Below are positions 50,448 to 58,591 of a stretch of DNA of 64,000 bases, one piece after another. Position 1 is the first letter of the stretch, and each line of letters starts with the position of its first letter. The position numbers and the translations under genes are program-made. Where the stretch lies: positions 62,001 through 126,000 of the forward strand of contig NZ_LVYD01000043.1 of the NCBI RefSeq assembly GCF_002077945.1. Direction: 5' to 3'. The DNA comes from Niastella vici (GTDB taxonomy: Bacteria; Bacteroidota; Bacteroidia; Chitinophagales; Chitinophagaceae). Below the pieces are notes generated by a model. The model was not told the origin of the DNA and searched no databases. It saw only the letters and a program-made list of their open reading frames with translations.

Positions 50448-51707
50448 ATGAGCAACAACAACGAACACCTTGCCCATATCCTTAAGCAGATCGAGGGTAT
50501 TCTTGACCGCGGGGCCAGCAGCGAGTGGTCGACCTATGACTTTGAAAAACTGTCCGATGCGATCTATGATCGTACGCAGGTACGCCTGAGTGTGACTACC
50601 CTCAAACGCATTTTTGGCCGGCTGAAATACGATAGCGCACCAACATTGGCTACCCTCAATACCCTGGCACAATTCGCCGGGTTTAATGATTGGCAGCATT
50701 TCAAACAAAATACAGTCAAACCGGTTGAACAGGAAAAGATGGTTGTTGAGGCGATGCCGGCATCGCAGCGGAAATCGAAACGGTTTATGCTGGGGCTTGC
50801 AGGCATACTGGTTTTGGTTGCCGTCGTGTTTGTCGTTTTCCTTTCTGCGGGGCGGCGCACTAAATTATACGACCCCGCTCAGTTCGATTTCAGTGCCAAC
50901 AAAATAATGACTGAAGGGGTGCCCAATTCCGTGATATTTCATTACACCGCCAGGCAAAAACCAGATTCTTTATTTATAGTGCAAACCTGGGATATTACCC
51001 GCAAAACATTGGTGCCAGCTGATAAACACGAGCATTCTGCCATTTATTATTATCCCGGCTACTTCAAGGCCAAACTCATTGCCGATGGCCAAATTGTAAA
51101 AACGCACGAACTGTGGATCACCACCGGTGGCTGGTTGTGCCTGCTCGAGGAGCAGCCGGTTCCGGTTTATTTTAAAAAAGAGCAGTGTTTGCAAAACGGA
51201 ATTGTTGAAGTAACCGATTCCATGTTGAGCGCACATCAGCAGGTATCACAGACGCCAAAGCTGCGTTTTTTTAACCAGCAGGATCTCGGGGAACTGATGA
51301 ATGACAATTTCACCTTCGAAACCATGGTGAAAAACAACTTTGACGATGGCGCCAATGCCTGTCACAAAACCCAGGTGCTTATTCAATGCAAGAATGATAT
51401 CATCATTATACCACTGGCTGCCCAATCCTGTGTAGGTGACCTGTCGCTATACTTTTGTGGATGGCAGGCCGAGAGTAAAACGGCTGATCTGTCGGCGTTT
51501 GGCTGCGATCTTACTCAATGGACATCGTTGCGGGTTGAAACAGTCAATAAAACAGCTACGATCTATGTCAATAACAAAAAGGCCAGTACGTTTACGTTTC
51601 CCAATAAGCCAACCGGTATTGTTGGTGTGCAATACAGATTCAATGGGGCCGCTGCTGTGAAAGAAACCCGGTTTACTGCGGGCGGGAAATTGTATGAACT
51701 GAAGTAA
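50448..51707 (+). CDS. Membrane-tethered putative regulator with extracytoplasmic ConA-like domain
   Basis: The 419-residue protein has a soluble N-terminus (1-110) with an HTH-like stretch at about 46-88 ('RLSVTTLKRIFGRLKYDSAP', 'TLATLNTLAQFAGFNDWQHF'). A single membrane segment follows at about 114-134 ('MLGLAGILVLVAVVFVVFLS'), then a beta-rich periplasmic part: a PKD-like region to about 260 and a ConA/LamG-like end ('FTFETMVKNNFDDGANACHK', 'LRVETVNKTATIYVNNKKAS'). There is no signal peptide, in line with N-in topology. This order suggests sensing of a glycan outside and DNA binding inside. The HTH call is tentative. Confidence 0.78.
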   Translation: MSNNNEHLAHILKQIEGILDRGASSEWSTYDFEKLSDAIYDRTQVRLSVTTLKRIFGRLKYDSAPTLATLNTLAQFAGFNDWQHFKQNTVKPVEQEKMVVEAMPASQRKSKRFMLGLAGILVLVAVVFVVFLSAGRRTKLYDPAQFDFSANKIMTEGVPNSVIFHYTARQKPDSLFIVQTWDITRKTLVPADKHEHSAIYYYPGYFKAKLIADGQIVKTHELWITTGGWLCLLEEQPVPVYFKKEQCLQNGIVEVTDSMLSAHQQVSQTPKLRFFNQQDLGELMNDNFTFETMVKNNFDDGANACHKTQVLIQCKNDIIIIPLAAQSCVGDLSLYFCGWQAESKTADLSAFGCDLTQWTSLRVETVNKTATIYVNNKKASTFTFPNKPTGIVGVQYRFNGAAAVKETRFTAGGKLYELK

Positions 51708-51745
51708 AAACAGCGGGGCCGTTAACAAAGTCCCGTTGCCAATAC

Positions 51746-52154
51746 TTGCTACTGCTGCTGATACGTCAAATGAAAACTGCCTGGCCTGGGGTCTTTCTGG
51801 AACCGCAATTAGGCAGATCGAAATTTGCAATCATCTATCTGGTAACAGGTATTGTTGCCAGTATTACAAGTTTGTGGTGGCATACCGCAACGGTGAGCGT
51901 AGGTGCTTCAGGCGCCATCTTCGGTTTGTACGGGGTTTTATTAGCGTAAGGCGCTCCCAAAAGAGTTAAGCAAAGCATTACTGGCAAGTACTTTATTTTT
52001 TGTTGGTTACAATCTGATCATGGGGCTTGCCGGTGGTATTGACAATGCAGCCCATCTTGGCGGATTGATAAGCGGATTTATTATCGGGATTGTTTTGTCG
52101 ACACAGCTTAAAAGCGACCGGGAATATGAACCCGTTGAAGAAAAGGCGGGCTAA
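51746..52154 (+). pseudogene. Rhomboid intramembrane serine protease remnant (truncated and frameshifted)
   Basis: Frame 51746-51949 reads '...KFAIIYLVTGIVASITSLWW' and then 'GASGAIFGLYGVLLA', the rhomboid catalytic Ser motif, and stops at TAA 51947. The family sequence resumes in another frame at about 51951 ('ALPKELSKALLASTLFFVGY', 'GLAGGIDNAAHLGGLISGFI') with the catalytic His in AHLGG and ends at TAA 52152. The N-terminal membrane segments are missing. So the gene is both shortened and broken by a frameshift near 51949. A sequencing error could explain the shift but not the missing N-terminus. Confidence 0.85.
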
Positions 52155-52237
52155 GATCTTTCAACAGTTTAAGCAACCAATTTTCAAAGAGCTTGATTAC
52201 ATTCGTCAATAAAATAATAAAGCAAGTGAAAGTTAGG

Positions 52238-52609
52238 ATGTCATTTGATATTTCTTCGGAGTCGAAAGTATACGCTATTATGGATCCAATAAGAGAAAAG
52301 CTGCAGCGCTTCTTTGCAGAAAAAAGCTATGGAAATGGTTTGGTTGAAATATTTATTGTTTTTACCTGTCGCCCAGGGAACTTTAAAGTAAGAAAGCGCT
52401 TTGATAAAGCGATACGTGTGCTGTCTTATGATGTGATCACCAGTTTTGAAGATGTAGTGGCGCTTCCTGTTACGGAAATGAAAAGGATGCTGATCGAAGC
52501 GTTAAATGGGTCTGTTGAAGTGATCCTGGGTTATCATAAAAAAATAAATGATTTTGACTTTGACAGCTTTGAGAAGCATTGGGACATTTTTTTTGAAGAG
52601 TTAAATTAA
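52238..52609 (+). CDS. Small hypothetical cytoplasmic protein (possible immunity-like fold)
   Basis: ATG 52238 is preceded by AGTTAGG and gives 123 residues; a TTG start 15 codons earlier would be inside the pseudogene tail region and is less likely. It is an alpha/beta protein without signal peptide or membrane segment: 'SFDISSESKVYAIMDPIREK', 'NGLVEIFIVFTCRPGNFKVR', 'VALPVTEMKRMLIEALNGSV', and an aromatic C-terminus 'FEKHWDIFFEELN'. The size, acidic tail and shape remind me of polymorphic-toxin immunity proteins (an Imm44-like look), but no toxin is beside it. Treat as unknown. Confidence 0.6.
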   Translation: MSFDISSESKVYAIMDPIREKLQRFFAEKSYGNGLVEIFIVFTCRPGNFKVRKRFDKAIRVLSYDVITSFEDVVALPVTEMKRMLIEALNGSVEVILGYHKKINDFDFDSFEKHWDIFFEELN

Positions 52610-52849
52610 TGGTGGGCTCCTATAGTTCATCCTTTACCGTATTCTTTACTGCCATGCCTGGCTTCTTCCTGTAATCCCCATAAATACAACTAAAGTTGTA
52701 TTGCTGCAACTGTTTGATGTTAATACATTCGTGTTAACAAACCAATCAATTCTATTAAGGCCATCGGATCGGAAAGGTAATATCCGCAGGAATATTGCAA
52801 GGCAATTATTGTCTCAATAATAATCAATATAACCATTAATCAATTTTGT

Positions 52850-53800
52850 ATGGCACATGTACGAACAAAGTATATAGTGTATAATCACAGTGGTGGCGGC
52901 GTACGGCATCACCATTTTACTTCTTCCAACAATATTACGGCAGAAACAAACGACAATTATCCGGGCACTACAAACAGCAGCCCGGGAAGCCACACGGCTA
53001 ACGGCTGGCCATCATTGCCATTTGGCGGTTTCAATTTGCCATTTGCATTTATGTCGGTGCATGGCACTGCCGATGGCAACCTACTGTATACTTCTTCAGG
53101 TAATCGAACCTTTCCCGTAGGCTCATCCGATGTAGATGTATTGGTAGTATACGCTCCCCAGGGCGGCATAGGAGGCCCCGGTGGGCCTGGTGTTTGGGTT
53201 GATGCATTTAATGTTGATACCGGCGATTTCTCTGACGATCTTCACTTTATTACCATCTTAACCCCGCCCACGCCACCAGATAATGTTGATACGGCCAAAA
53301 CAACATTTGCCAACCAGGAAGGTGAAGTGTCTTCTCTTGCTGCTGAACATATCAGGGCCAGCGCAACAATTGATGGCGGTGTTCCTTTTGTGGAATGGAA
53401 AAGGATCATACCGGTTGAAACCATTTCAACGGATGCCGATTTTAACCTGGCGCAGAATGAAACCGGTGAGATCTGGTTTGCTTTTTATCAGCGAATACCA
53501 CCATCACGCGATATCGTGTCGATTATTGAGAGGATCGAATATTCCTTAGGAAAATGGGTAATAGATGATTACTGCGGAACGCCCTGGCCTCACCCGGTTG
53601 GTCCTCCAGGCCCTGCATTCCGGATCAATATTGATGACAGAATTCTCAAAACACTTCCGCCCGAACAACAGAAAATGCTGAAAGCCTATATGGATGAATA
53701 TCCTGCGGTCGCTCAGTCAGCATATAATCAAATGAAAAATGCAACAGGTATTCTTAAGAACGTAGCTTCTGTTTTAACAAAAGCAAATGTTGGTAAATAG
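52850..53800 (+). CDS. Orphan hypothetical protein with Gly/His/Pro-rich parts
   Basis: The 316-residue protein has no signal peptide or membrane segment. Its N-terminus is polar and His-rich ('VYNHSGGGVRHHHFTSSNN'). Next comes a Gly/Pro stretch 'YAPQGGIGGPGGPGVWVDAF', a beta-rich middle ('GDFSDDLHFITILTPPTPPD', 'GVPFVEWKRIIPVET') and a helical C-terminus 'LPPEQQKMLKAYMDEYPAVA'. I do not recognise a family. It has its own terminator and long upstream gap (240 bp), so it is transcribed alone. The CAATTTTG just before the ATG is one base off a -7 element, which would make a nearly leaderless transcript. Confidence 0.7.
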   Translation: MAHVRTKYIVYNHSGGGVRHHHFTSSNNITAETNDNYPGTTNSSPGSHTANGWPSLPFGGFNLPFAFMSVHGTADGNLLYTSSGNRTFPVGSSDVDVLVVYAPQGGIGGPGGPGVWVDAFNVDTGDFSDDLHFITILTPPTPPDNVDTAKTTFANQEGEVSSLAAEHIRASATIDGGVPFVEWKRIIPVETISTDADFNLAQNETGEIWFAFYQRIPPSRDIVSIIERIEYSLGKWVIDDYCGTPWPHPVGPPGPAFRINIDDRILKTLPPEQQKMLKAYMDEYPAVAQSAYNQMKNATGILKNVASVLTKANVGK

Positions 53801-53819
53801 TTTTTTGGGATAGTATCAT

Positions 53820-53856
53820 AAAAGCATCCTCCTGGTTTCCGGGAGGATGCTTTTTT
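53820..53856 (+). terminator. Terminator after the orphan gene
   Basis: AAAGCATCCTCC / GGAGGATGCTTT, 12 bp, with the inner TGG/CCG also paired and a TTT loop, followed by a T run. Very strong stem-loop. Confidence 0.92.
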
Positions 53857-53926
53857 ATGCAGGGTTGTTGAATAAAAGAATGAATAGGAAGCATATGGAA
53901 CAGGATGCGGTCCTTCAAAAAAGAAC

Positions 53927-53934
53927 TAATTTTG
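53927..53934 (+). promoter_or_regulatory. -7 promoter element for the alpha-hydroxyacid oxidase gene
   Basis: TAATTTTG matches TAnnTTTG exactly and lies 22 bp before ATG 53957. A matching -33 TTTG is not seen. Confidence 0.4.
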
Positions 53935-53956
53935 CGGCCTTGAAATCAAATTGTCA

Positions 53957-55120
53957 ATGAGTAAACAAGTTGTCAAAGTGAAGTATAACACCAGTTATCC
54001 TTCCATTGAAGACCTGCGCGACAAGGCCAGGCGCAAGATCCCAAAATTTGCCTTTGAATACCTCGATGGGGGCTGTAATGAAGATGTGAACCTGCATAAG
54101 AACACGGCAGAGATCAGGGAAGTGGAATTAGCCCCCTATTACCTGAGCAAACACAAGGGGTCGAGCCTGCAAACCGAATTGTTCGGCCACGTATACGACG
54201 CCCCTTTTGGCATTGCGCCCGTTGGCTTACAGGGCCTTATTTGGCCCAATTCGCCCCAAATACTTGCCAAAGCCGCCCTTGACCACAATATTCCCTTTAT
54301 ACTCAGTACAGTTACTACGGCCGATATTGAAACCATCAGCAAAATAACCGAGGGCCGGGCCTGGTACCAGCTGTACCACCCCGCCGAAAATGAAGTGCGC
54401 GACGATATCTTAAAGCGGCTTGAAGCCGCTCAGTATCCAGTACTGGTGCTGCTGAGCGATGTGCCTTCGTTCGGGTTCAGACCAAGGGATATCCGCAATG
54501 GACTGGCCATGCCGCCCCGGATGACCCTGAGGAATATCCTCCAGATCATGGGCCGGCCCGAATGGGCGTTGAAAACCCTGAAGTACGGTACGCCCAATTT
54601 TGCCACGCTGAAGCCCTATATGCCAAAGGGATTAAATATGAAACAGCTGGGACTGTTCATGAACCGCACCTTTGCAGGACGGCTGAATGCAGAAAAAATA
54701 GCGCCCATCCGCGATAAATGGAAAGGAAAGATCGTAGTGAAAGGAATTGCCACCGAGGCCGATACCGAAATGTGCATCAGGCTGGGTGTGGATGGTATTA
54801 TTGTGTCGAACCATGGCGGCAGACAGCTCGATGCCGGGCAGTCGGCCATAAAATCGATGCACCCCATCATCGATAAGTATAAAGGAAAATTAAAGATCAT
54901 GATGGACAGTGGCCTGCGTTCGGGCCCCGATGTGGCGCGGGTAATGGCCAGCGGCGCCGATTTTACCTTTATGGGCCGTTCGTTTATGTACAGCGTGGCT
55001 GCACTGGGCGACGAAGGCGGCGACCATGTGATCGCCATGCTGAAAACCCAGTTACAGCAGGTAATGGAACAGGTTTGTTGTGAGAACATCTTTGACCTGC
55101 CGAAGCATATTATCAAATAG
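53957..55120 (+). CDS. FMN-dependent alpha-hydroxy-acid oxidoreductase
   Basis: ATG 53957 is used (387 residues); a TTG two codons upstream is also in frame. The TIM-barrel shows family motifs: 'FAFEYLDGGCNEDVNLHKNT', 'APFGIAPVGLQGLIWPNS', 'FILSTVTTADIETISK', 'WYQLYHPA', 'IVVKGIATEADTEMCIRLGV', the catalytic His286 in 'IIVSNHGGRQLDAG', and 'KIMMDSGLRSGPDVARVMAS' for FMN phosphate. It oxidises an (S)-2-hydroxy acid such as lactate or glycolate to the keto acid. Which acceptor it uses cannot be seen. It is cytoplasmic or membrane-associated and is transcribed alone. Confidence 0.93.
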   Translation: MSKQVVKVKYNTSYPSIEDLRDKARRKIPKFAFEYLDGGCNEDVNLHKNTAEIREVELAPYYLSKHKGSSLQTELFGHVYDAPFGIAPVGLQGLIWPNSPQILAKAALDHNIPFILSTVTTADIETISKITEGRAWYQLYHPAENEVRDDILKRLEAAQYPVLVLLSDVPSFGFRPRDIRNGLAMPPRMTLRNILQIMGRPEWALKTLKYGTPNFATLKPYMPKGLNMKQLGLFMNRTFAGRLNAEKIAPIRDKWKGKIVVKGIATEADTEMCIRLGVDGIIVSNHGGRQLDAGQSAIKSMHPIIDKYKGKLKIMMDSGLRSGPDVARVMASGADFTFMGRSFMYSVAALGDEGGDHVIAMLKTQLQQVMEQVCCENIFDLPKHIIK

Positions 55121-55146
55121 CATTCTATCGGTTATAAAAGAGAGTG

Positions 55147-55181
55147 AGCCCTGTTCGCCCGTTGGCGGATAGGGCTTTTTG
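55147..55181 (+). terminator. Imperfect terminator after the alpha-hydroxyacid gene
   Basis: AGCCCT-GTTCGCC / GGCGGAT-AGGGCT with wobble pairs, followed by TTTTTG, 26 bp after the stop. Confidence 0.65.
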
Positions 55182-55272
55182 TTTCATTCAGCCTTCAATT
55201 CCGGCTGTTCATATAAAAAAATGCACCATTTATAATCGCATTTTATATTTTCAGTACTTAGCCCTTAAGAAT

Positions 55273-56832
55273 ATGAAAAATATTTTACTGATATCCGTCC
55301 TGCTTATTTATACCGCCACCGGTTTAATGGCGCAGGCCAATACGCCACTTGTTTATACTATCGATCTTACAACAGTAAAGAACGACAAACTCCAGGTGTC
55401 GTTAAATGTTCCACCGTTATCAAAGAAAAACCTGGTGTTTGCCTTCCCAAAAATTATTCCCGGCACTTATAACATCAGTGATTTTGGAAAATTTGTAAGC
55501 GAGCTGCATGCATGGGATAGAACCGGTAAAAAATTGGCGGTTCAACATTTAACAAAAGATACCTGGACGATCTCAAACGCCGCAAACCTGCGGAAGATAA
55601 CCTACAGTGTTGAAGATATTTTTGATACCCGGCAAAAGCATATCATCTATCCAATGGCCGCTACCAATTTTGAAGCGGGGCAGGATTATGTGTTGAATTT
55701 GCCGGGCGTTGTTGGCTTTTTTGAAGGGTTTGAAGGGTTGCCTGTTCATATAAATTTCAAAAAGCCGCTTTCATTTTATGCTTCTACCGCCGCCATACCG
55801 GTGAGAACTGGCGAAACGGAAGATGAATTTGCATATAACAGTATTCATGAAGCATATGACCAGCCGCTTATGTACAACCTGCCCGATACGGCAACGGTAC
55901 AGGCGGGCATTTGTTCGGTGCTGGTTTCGGTATATTCTCCCAATAAACTGGTAAAGGCCTCGTCGGTTGCTGGATGGTTGTCAACAATGCTGCATGCCAC
56001 GCTTGATTATTTGAACGGAAAGCTGCTTGTTGATAAATATGCCTTTATTTATTATTTCAAACCTGAATCGGCTAAGCATACCTTTCCGCCAAATCTTACG
56101 GGCGCCTTGGAACATACGACCTCTTCTTTTTATTATGTGAAGGTAAAACCTGAGCAGGAATTGAAGCAATCGATTATCGACATGTCATCACATGAATTCC
56201 TGCACATTATTACGCCGCTCACCATTGCTTCCAAAGAAGTAAAATTATTTAACTACCTGCAGCCCCACCTTTCCAAACATTTATGGTTGTATGAAGGCGT
56301 AACAGAGTATACGGCTCACCATATACAGGTGAAGGGAGAATTGATCACACCGCAGGAGTTCTATGACATACTTACCGAAAAAATTGCTACCTCGCGCAAG
56401 TTATTAAATGATAGCTTATCATTTACCGATCTCAGTAAAGAAAGCGCCGGCAGGTATGCTTCCCAGTTTTTAAATGTATACCTGAAAGGCGCTATGATAG
56501 GCGCCTGCCTCGATATATACCTGCTTCATTTGTCAAAAGGAACGTATGGTCTTAAAAACCTTGTGCACGAGCTGGGTGTCAAATACGGCCGGGAACGTTT
56601 TTTTAATGATGACCAGCTTTTTGAAACCATTGTGCAGATGACCTACCCGGAGATCGGGCAATTTTTTACCGATTATGTGGCAGGCGCCAGGCCCATACCG
56701 TATGAGTATTTTTTTGATTTGGCAGGAGTTGAATATTTGCCAAAAGAACACCTGATGAGGCCCAAAAAAAATCCTACGCCGGAAGAATTGGTTGTTTTCA
56801 ACAGGTGGTTGAAGAAGGATGCGGGTGAATAA
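55273..56832 (+). CDS. M61-family metallopeptidase, short form without PDZ domain
   Basis: ATG 55273 starts a signal peptide (LLISVLLIYTATGLMAQ), giving 519 residues; the frame upstream overlaps a terminator and is rejected. The N-terminal beta region ('VYTIDLTTVKNDKLQVSLNV', 'FPKIIPGTYNISDFGKFVSE') matches M61. The gluzincin site is H307-E308-F-L-H311 in 'MSSHEFLHIITPLTI', with Glu341 in 'HLWLYEGVTEYTAHH'. Zinc ligands are complete, so it should be active on N-terminal glycine or similar residues in the periplasm. The usual C-terminal PDZ domain is absent: the protein ends soon after the peptidase domain. Confidence 0.9.
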   Translation: MKNILLISVLLIYTATGLMAQANTPLVYTIDLTTVKNDKLQVSLNVPPLSKKNLVFAFPKIIPGTYNISDFGKFVSELHAWDRTGKKLAVQHLTKDTWTISNAANLRKITYSVEDIFDTRQKHIIYPMAATNFEAGQDYVLNLPGVVGFFEGFEGLPVHINFKKPLSFYASTAAIPVRTGETEDEFAYNSIHEAYDQPLMYNLPDTATVQAGICSVLVSVYSPNKLVKASSVAGWLSTMLHATLDYLNGKLLVDKYAFIYYFKPESAKHTFPPNLTGALEHTTSSFYYVKVKPEQELKQSIIDMSSHEFLHIITPLTIASKEVKLFNYLQPHLSKHLWLYEGVTEYTAHHIQVKGELITPQEFYDILTEKIATSRKLLNDSLSFTDLSKESAGRYASQFLNVYLKGAMIGACLDIYLLHLSKGTYGLKNLVHELGVKYGRERFFNDDQLFETIVQMTYPEIGQFFTDYVAGARPIPYEYFFDLAGVEYLPKEHLMRPKKNPTPEELVVFNRWLKKDAGE

Positions 56833-56836
56833 GAAA

Positions 56837-56856
56837 GGGACCGTATGCACGGCCCC
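56837..56856. terminator. Hairpin between convergent genes
   Basis: GGG-A-CCGT / ACGG-C-CCC with one mismatch, between the M61 gene (+) and the MBL gene (-). A weak bidirectional terminator. Confidence 0.45.
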
Positions 56857-56866
56857 GTTCATTATT

Positions 56867-57748
56867 TTAATCCTGCCAGTTATTTTTCAGGTAAAACCCA
56901 AGATAGATATCTATCAGGTGCACGCCGCCATAGTTGGGATAGGCTGCCAGCATTTTGGACTTATAGGCAGCCTTTGTGTTGGTGGTTGCCAGTATCTTGT
57001 CAACAACATCGAGGTATTTCAGGTCTTCATCAATAACCGAACGGTCAGTTGGCTTTCCGTGACCGGGTAAGATGAGGGTATATTGGGATTCGTTTTTAAT
57101 TTGCTGGAGTGCTTTCCGCCAGCCGAGGGTACTGCCCGAGATAAACAAATGGATCTTGTTGTAAGCTATATCCTGGGCAATATAGGCCTTTACCTCAGGG
57201 ATCTTGATGATAAGGGATACTGCCGCTTCGTTGTCGGTAGACTTTTCAAAGAGAAAGGTTACCCCATCTATGGTCTCTTTACCTTCTTGCTGTACATGCG
57301 TAGGCGTTTTAAGTGTTTTTGCGATGATAGCGCCAAATTGCTCCTGTCTTTGTTTTAAGGTTTCCAAACCTGTTTTCTCAATACCGGTCTTTGTTTCTTC
57401 CAGTGCGTATACTTCTGCATTAGGGAATGCATCGCCAAAGCCAATGTAGTGATCGGGATGGTCATGTGAAATATAAAACCGGGTAACCGGTTTCTTCAGG
57501 CTGTCGGTGAAAGCTTTTAGTTGCCAGGCATAGGGAGCAAAGAACTGTCCGTCTACGACGATCAGTTCATGCGGCAACTCAATAACATGACTGGTATTGG
57601 CGAACATGTCATCGGGCGCAACAAGGGTATGGATGGTTACGTTCTTTGATTTTGCTGCCAGCACGATCGATGCTTTGGGTAATTCCTGGGCTATGGCCTG
57701 GGTCAGTAATGTTTGAACGAAAGCAAAGGCTACCATGATCTTTTTCAT
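56867..57748 (-). CDS. Metallo-beta-lactamase-fold hydrolase, exported
   Basis: The 293-residue protein has a signal peptide (FVQTLLTQAIAQ). The MBL zinc motif is complete: 'FYISHDHPDHYIGFGDAFPN' (H-x-H-x-D-H), later 'AYIAQDIAYNKIHLF' and 'YTLILPGHGKPTD'. It is a periplasmic hydrolase of unknown substrate; the lack of a typical lactamase pattern makes beta-lactam cleavage uncertain. It is divergent from an HxlR regulator, and the shared gap holds two imperfect copies of a GTTACT-N5/6-ATACTA element. Confidence 0.9.
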   Translation of the reverse strand: MKKIMVAFAFVQTLLTQAIAQELPKASIVLAAKSKNVTIHTLVAPDDMFANTSHVIELPHELIVVDGQFFAPYAWQLKAFTDSLKKPVTRFYISHDHPDHYIGFGDAFPNAEVYALEETKTGIEKTGLETLKQRQEQFGAIIAKTLKTPTHVQQEGKETIDGVTFLFEKSTDNEAAVSLIIKIPEVKAYIAQDIAYNKIHLFISGSTLGWRKALQQIKNESQYTLILPGHGKPTDRSVIDEDLKYLDVVDKILATTNTKAAYKSKMLAAYPNYGGVHLIDIYLGFYLKNNWQD

Positions 57749-57771
57749 GTTTTTAATATTTGGGTATTTAG

Positions 57772-57857
57772 TTACTTTTGTATACTAAAGGTAGAAGTAG
57801 CCTGTAAGTCTACCAAGATGGCACTTTTTCGTCATTTGGTTACTAAAAGGATACTAT
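57772..57857. promoter_or_regulatory. Two GTTACT-N5/6-ATACTA elements, candidate HxlR sites
   Basis: GTTACTTTTGTATACTA (57772-57788) and GTTACTAAAAGGATACTA (57840-57857) lie in the 131-bp divergent gap between the MBL gene and the HxlR gene. A related half-site ATACTAAT recurs in the palindrome at 58398-58414. They are likely control sites for the pair. Confidence 0.5.
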
Positions 57858-57879
57858 TATTGAAAACTAACTTTGTAGC

Positions 57880-58266
57880 ATGAAAAAAAATCTGGAAATA
57901 TTTTCAAATTCGCCAACCTGCCCCATAAGAAATGTCTTTGATCGCTTTGGCGACAAGTGGTCGGTACTGGTTTTAATGGTGTTGGGCACCCATGGTGGAT
58001 TGATGCGTTTTGGTGAATTAAAAGAAGTGATTGATGATATTACGCAAAAGATGCTGACTGTTACGTTGCGTACGCTGGAGGCAGATGGCCTGGTGGCGCG
58101 GAAATATTACCAGGAGATACCCCCACGGGTAGAATATCAATTGACTGATCTGGGTAAGGACCTGGTACCACATATTGAAAATTTGGCAAACTGGGCCAGT
58201 AAGCATGTAGACCAGATCCTGAGATCAAGAAAGCGATTTGAGAAAAAGGTGGCCAGTAAAGATTAG
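57880..58266 (+). CDS. HxlR-family transcriptional regulator
   Basis: The 128-residue winged-helix protein shows the HxlR pattern: 'SPTCPIRNVFDRFGDKWSVL' with the conserved N-terminal Cys14, 'MRFGELKEVIDDITQKMLTV', 'TLRTLEADGLVARKYYQEIP' and 'PRVEYQLTDLGKDL'. Members often sense redox or electrophiles through that Cys. It is divergent from the MBL hydrolase, the likely target. An exact TAACTTTG element ends 4 bp before the ATG, so the transcript may be nearly leaderless. Confidence 0.92.
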   Translation: MKKNLEIFSNSPTCPIRNVFDRFGDKWSVLVLMVLGTHGGLMRFGELKEVIDDITQKMLTVTLRTLEADGLVARKYYQEIPPRVEYQLTDLGKDLVPHIENLANWASKHVDQILRSRKRFEKKVASKD

Positions 58267-58337
58267 AAATAATTTATAAGTGACGTATTGAGGTTAAATT
58301 GTTGGAAAAAAGGGCGGCAATGCCTTTTGATCTGGAA

Positions 58338-58366
58338 AAAGGCTGTCAGGGATAGCCTTTTTTTAT
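58338..58366 (+). terminator. Terminator after the HxlR gene
   Basis: AAAGGCT / AGCCTTT (7 bp, 9-nt loop) followed by seven T residues. Confidence 0.82.
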
Positions 58367-58397
58367 TGTATGTTCACCTGCTTTGTATTAATTATTG

Positions 58398-58414
58398 ATT
58401 AGTATAATACTAAT
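58398..58414. promoter_or_regulatory. Palindrome ATTAGTATaATACTAAT
   Basis: A perfect inverted repeat with a single central base in the 324-bp gap 58267-58591. The half-site ATACTAA is shared with the elements beside HxlR, so it may be another HxlR site. It is about 90 bp before the promoter at 58504. Confidence 0.45.
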
Positions 58415-58503
58415 GGCGTTTAAGGTAAGCGAAAATATTTTATGCAGGTTGTTATCTTCTTATTACTTCCCCATCAACAAAGCATTAACTCTATGGCATA
58501 CAA

Positions 58504-58533
58504 TTTGCCAAATGCAGGCGCGCATTAACTTTG
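58504..58533 (+). promoter_or_regulatory. Bacteroidota promoter TTTG-N18-TAACTTTG
   Basis: TTTG at 58504-58507, an 18-bp spacer, and an exact -7 TAACTTTG at 58526-58533. It would start a transcript about 50 nt before ATG 58592. Confidence 0.7.
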
Positions 58534-58591
58534 TGCTGTAAACGAAAAAGAAAGATTGTTTGCCTTCCATAGTAACAATAAACGTTAATAT

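Noticed and set aside
51736-51969. Second overlapping ORF across the rhomboid remnant
   Set aside because: Its translation has no rhomboid motif; the true remnant reads in the 51746 frame and then the frame from about 51951.
55144-55272. Upstream extension of the M61 gene to a GTG at 55144
   Set aside because: It runs through the terminator hairpin and would hide the signal peptide at 55273.
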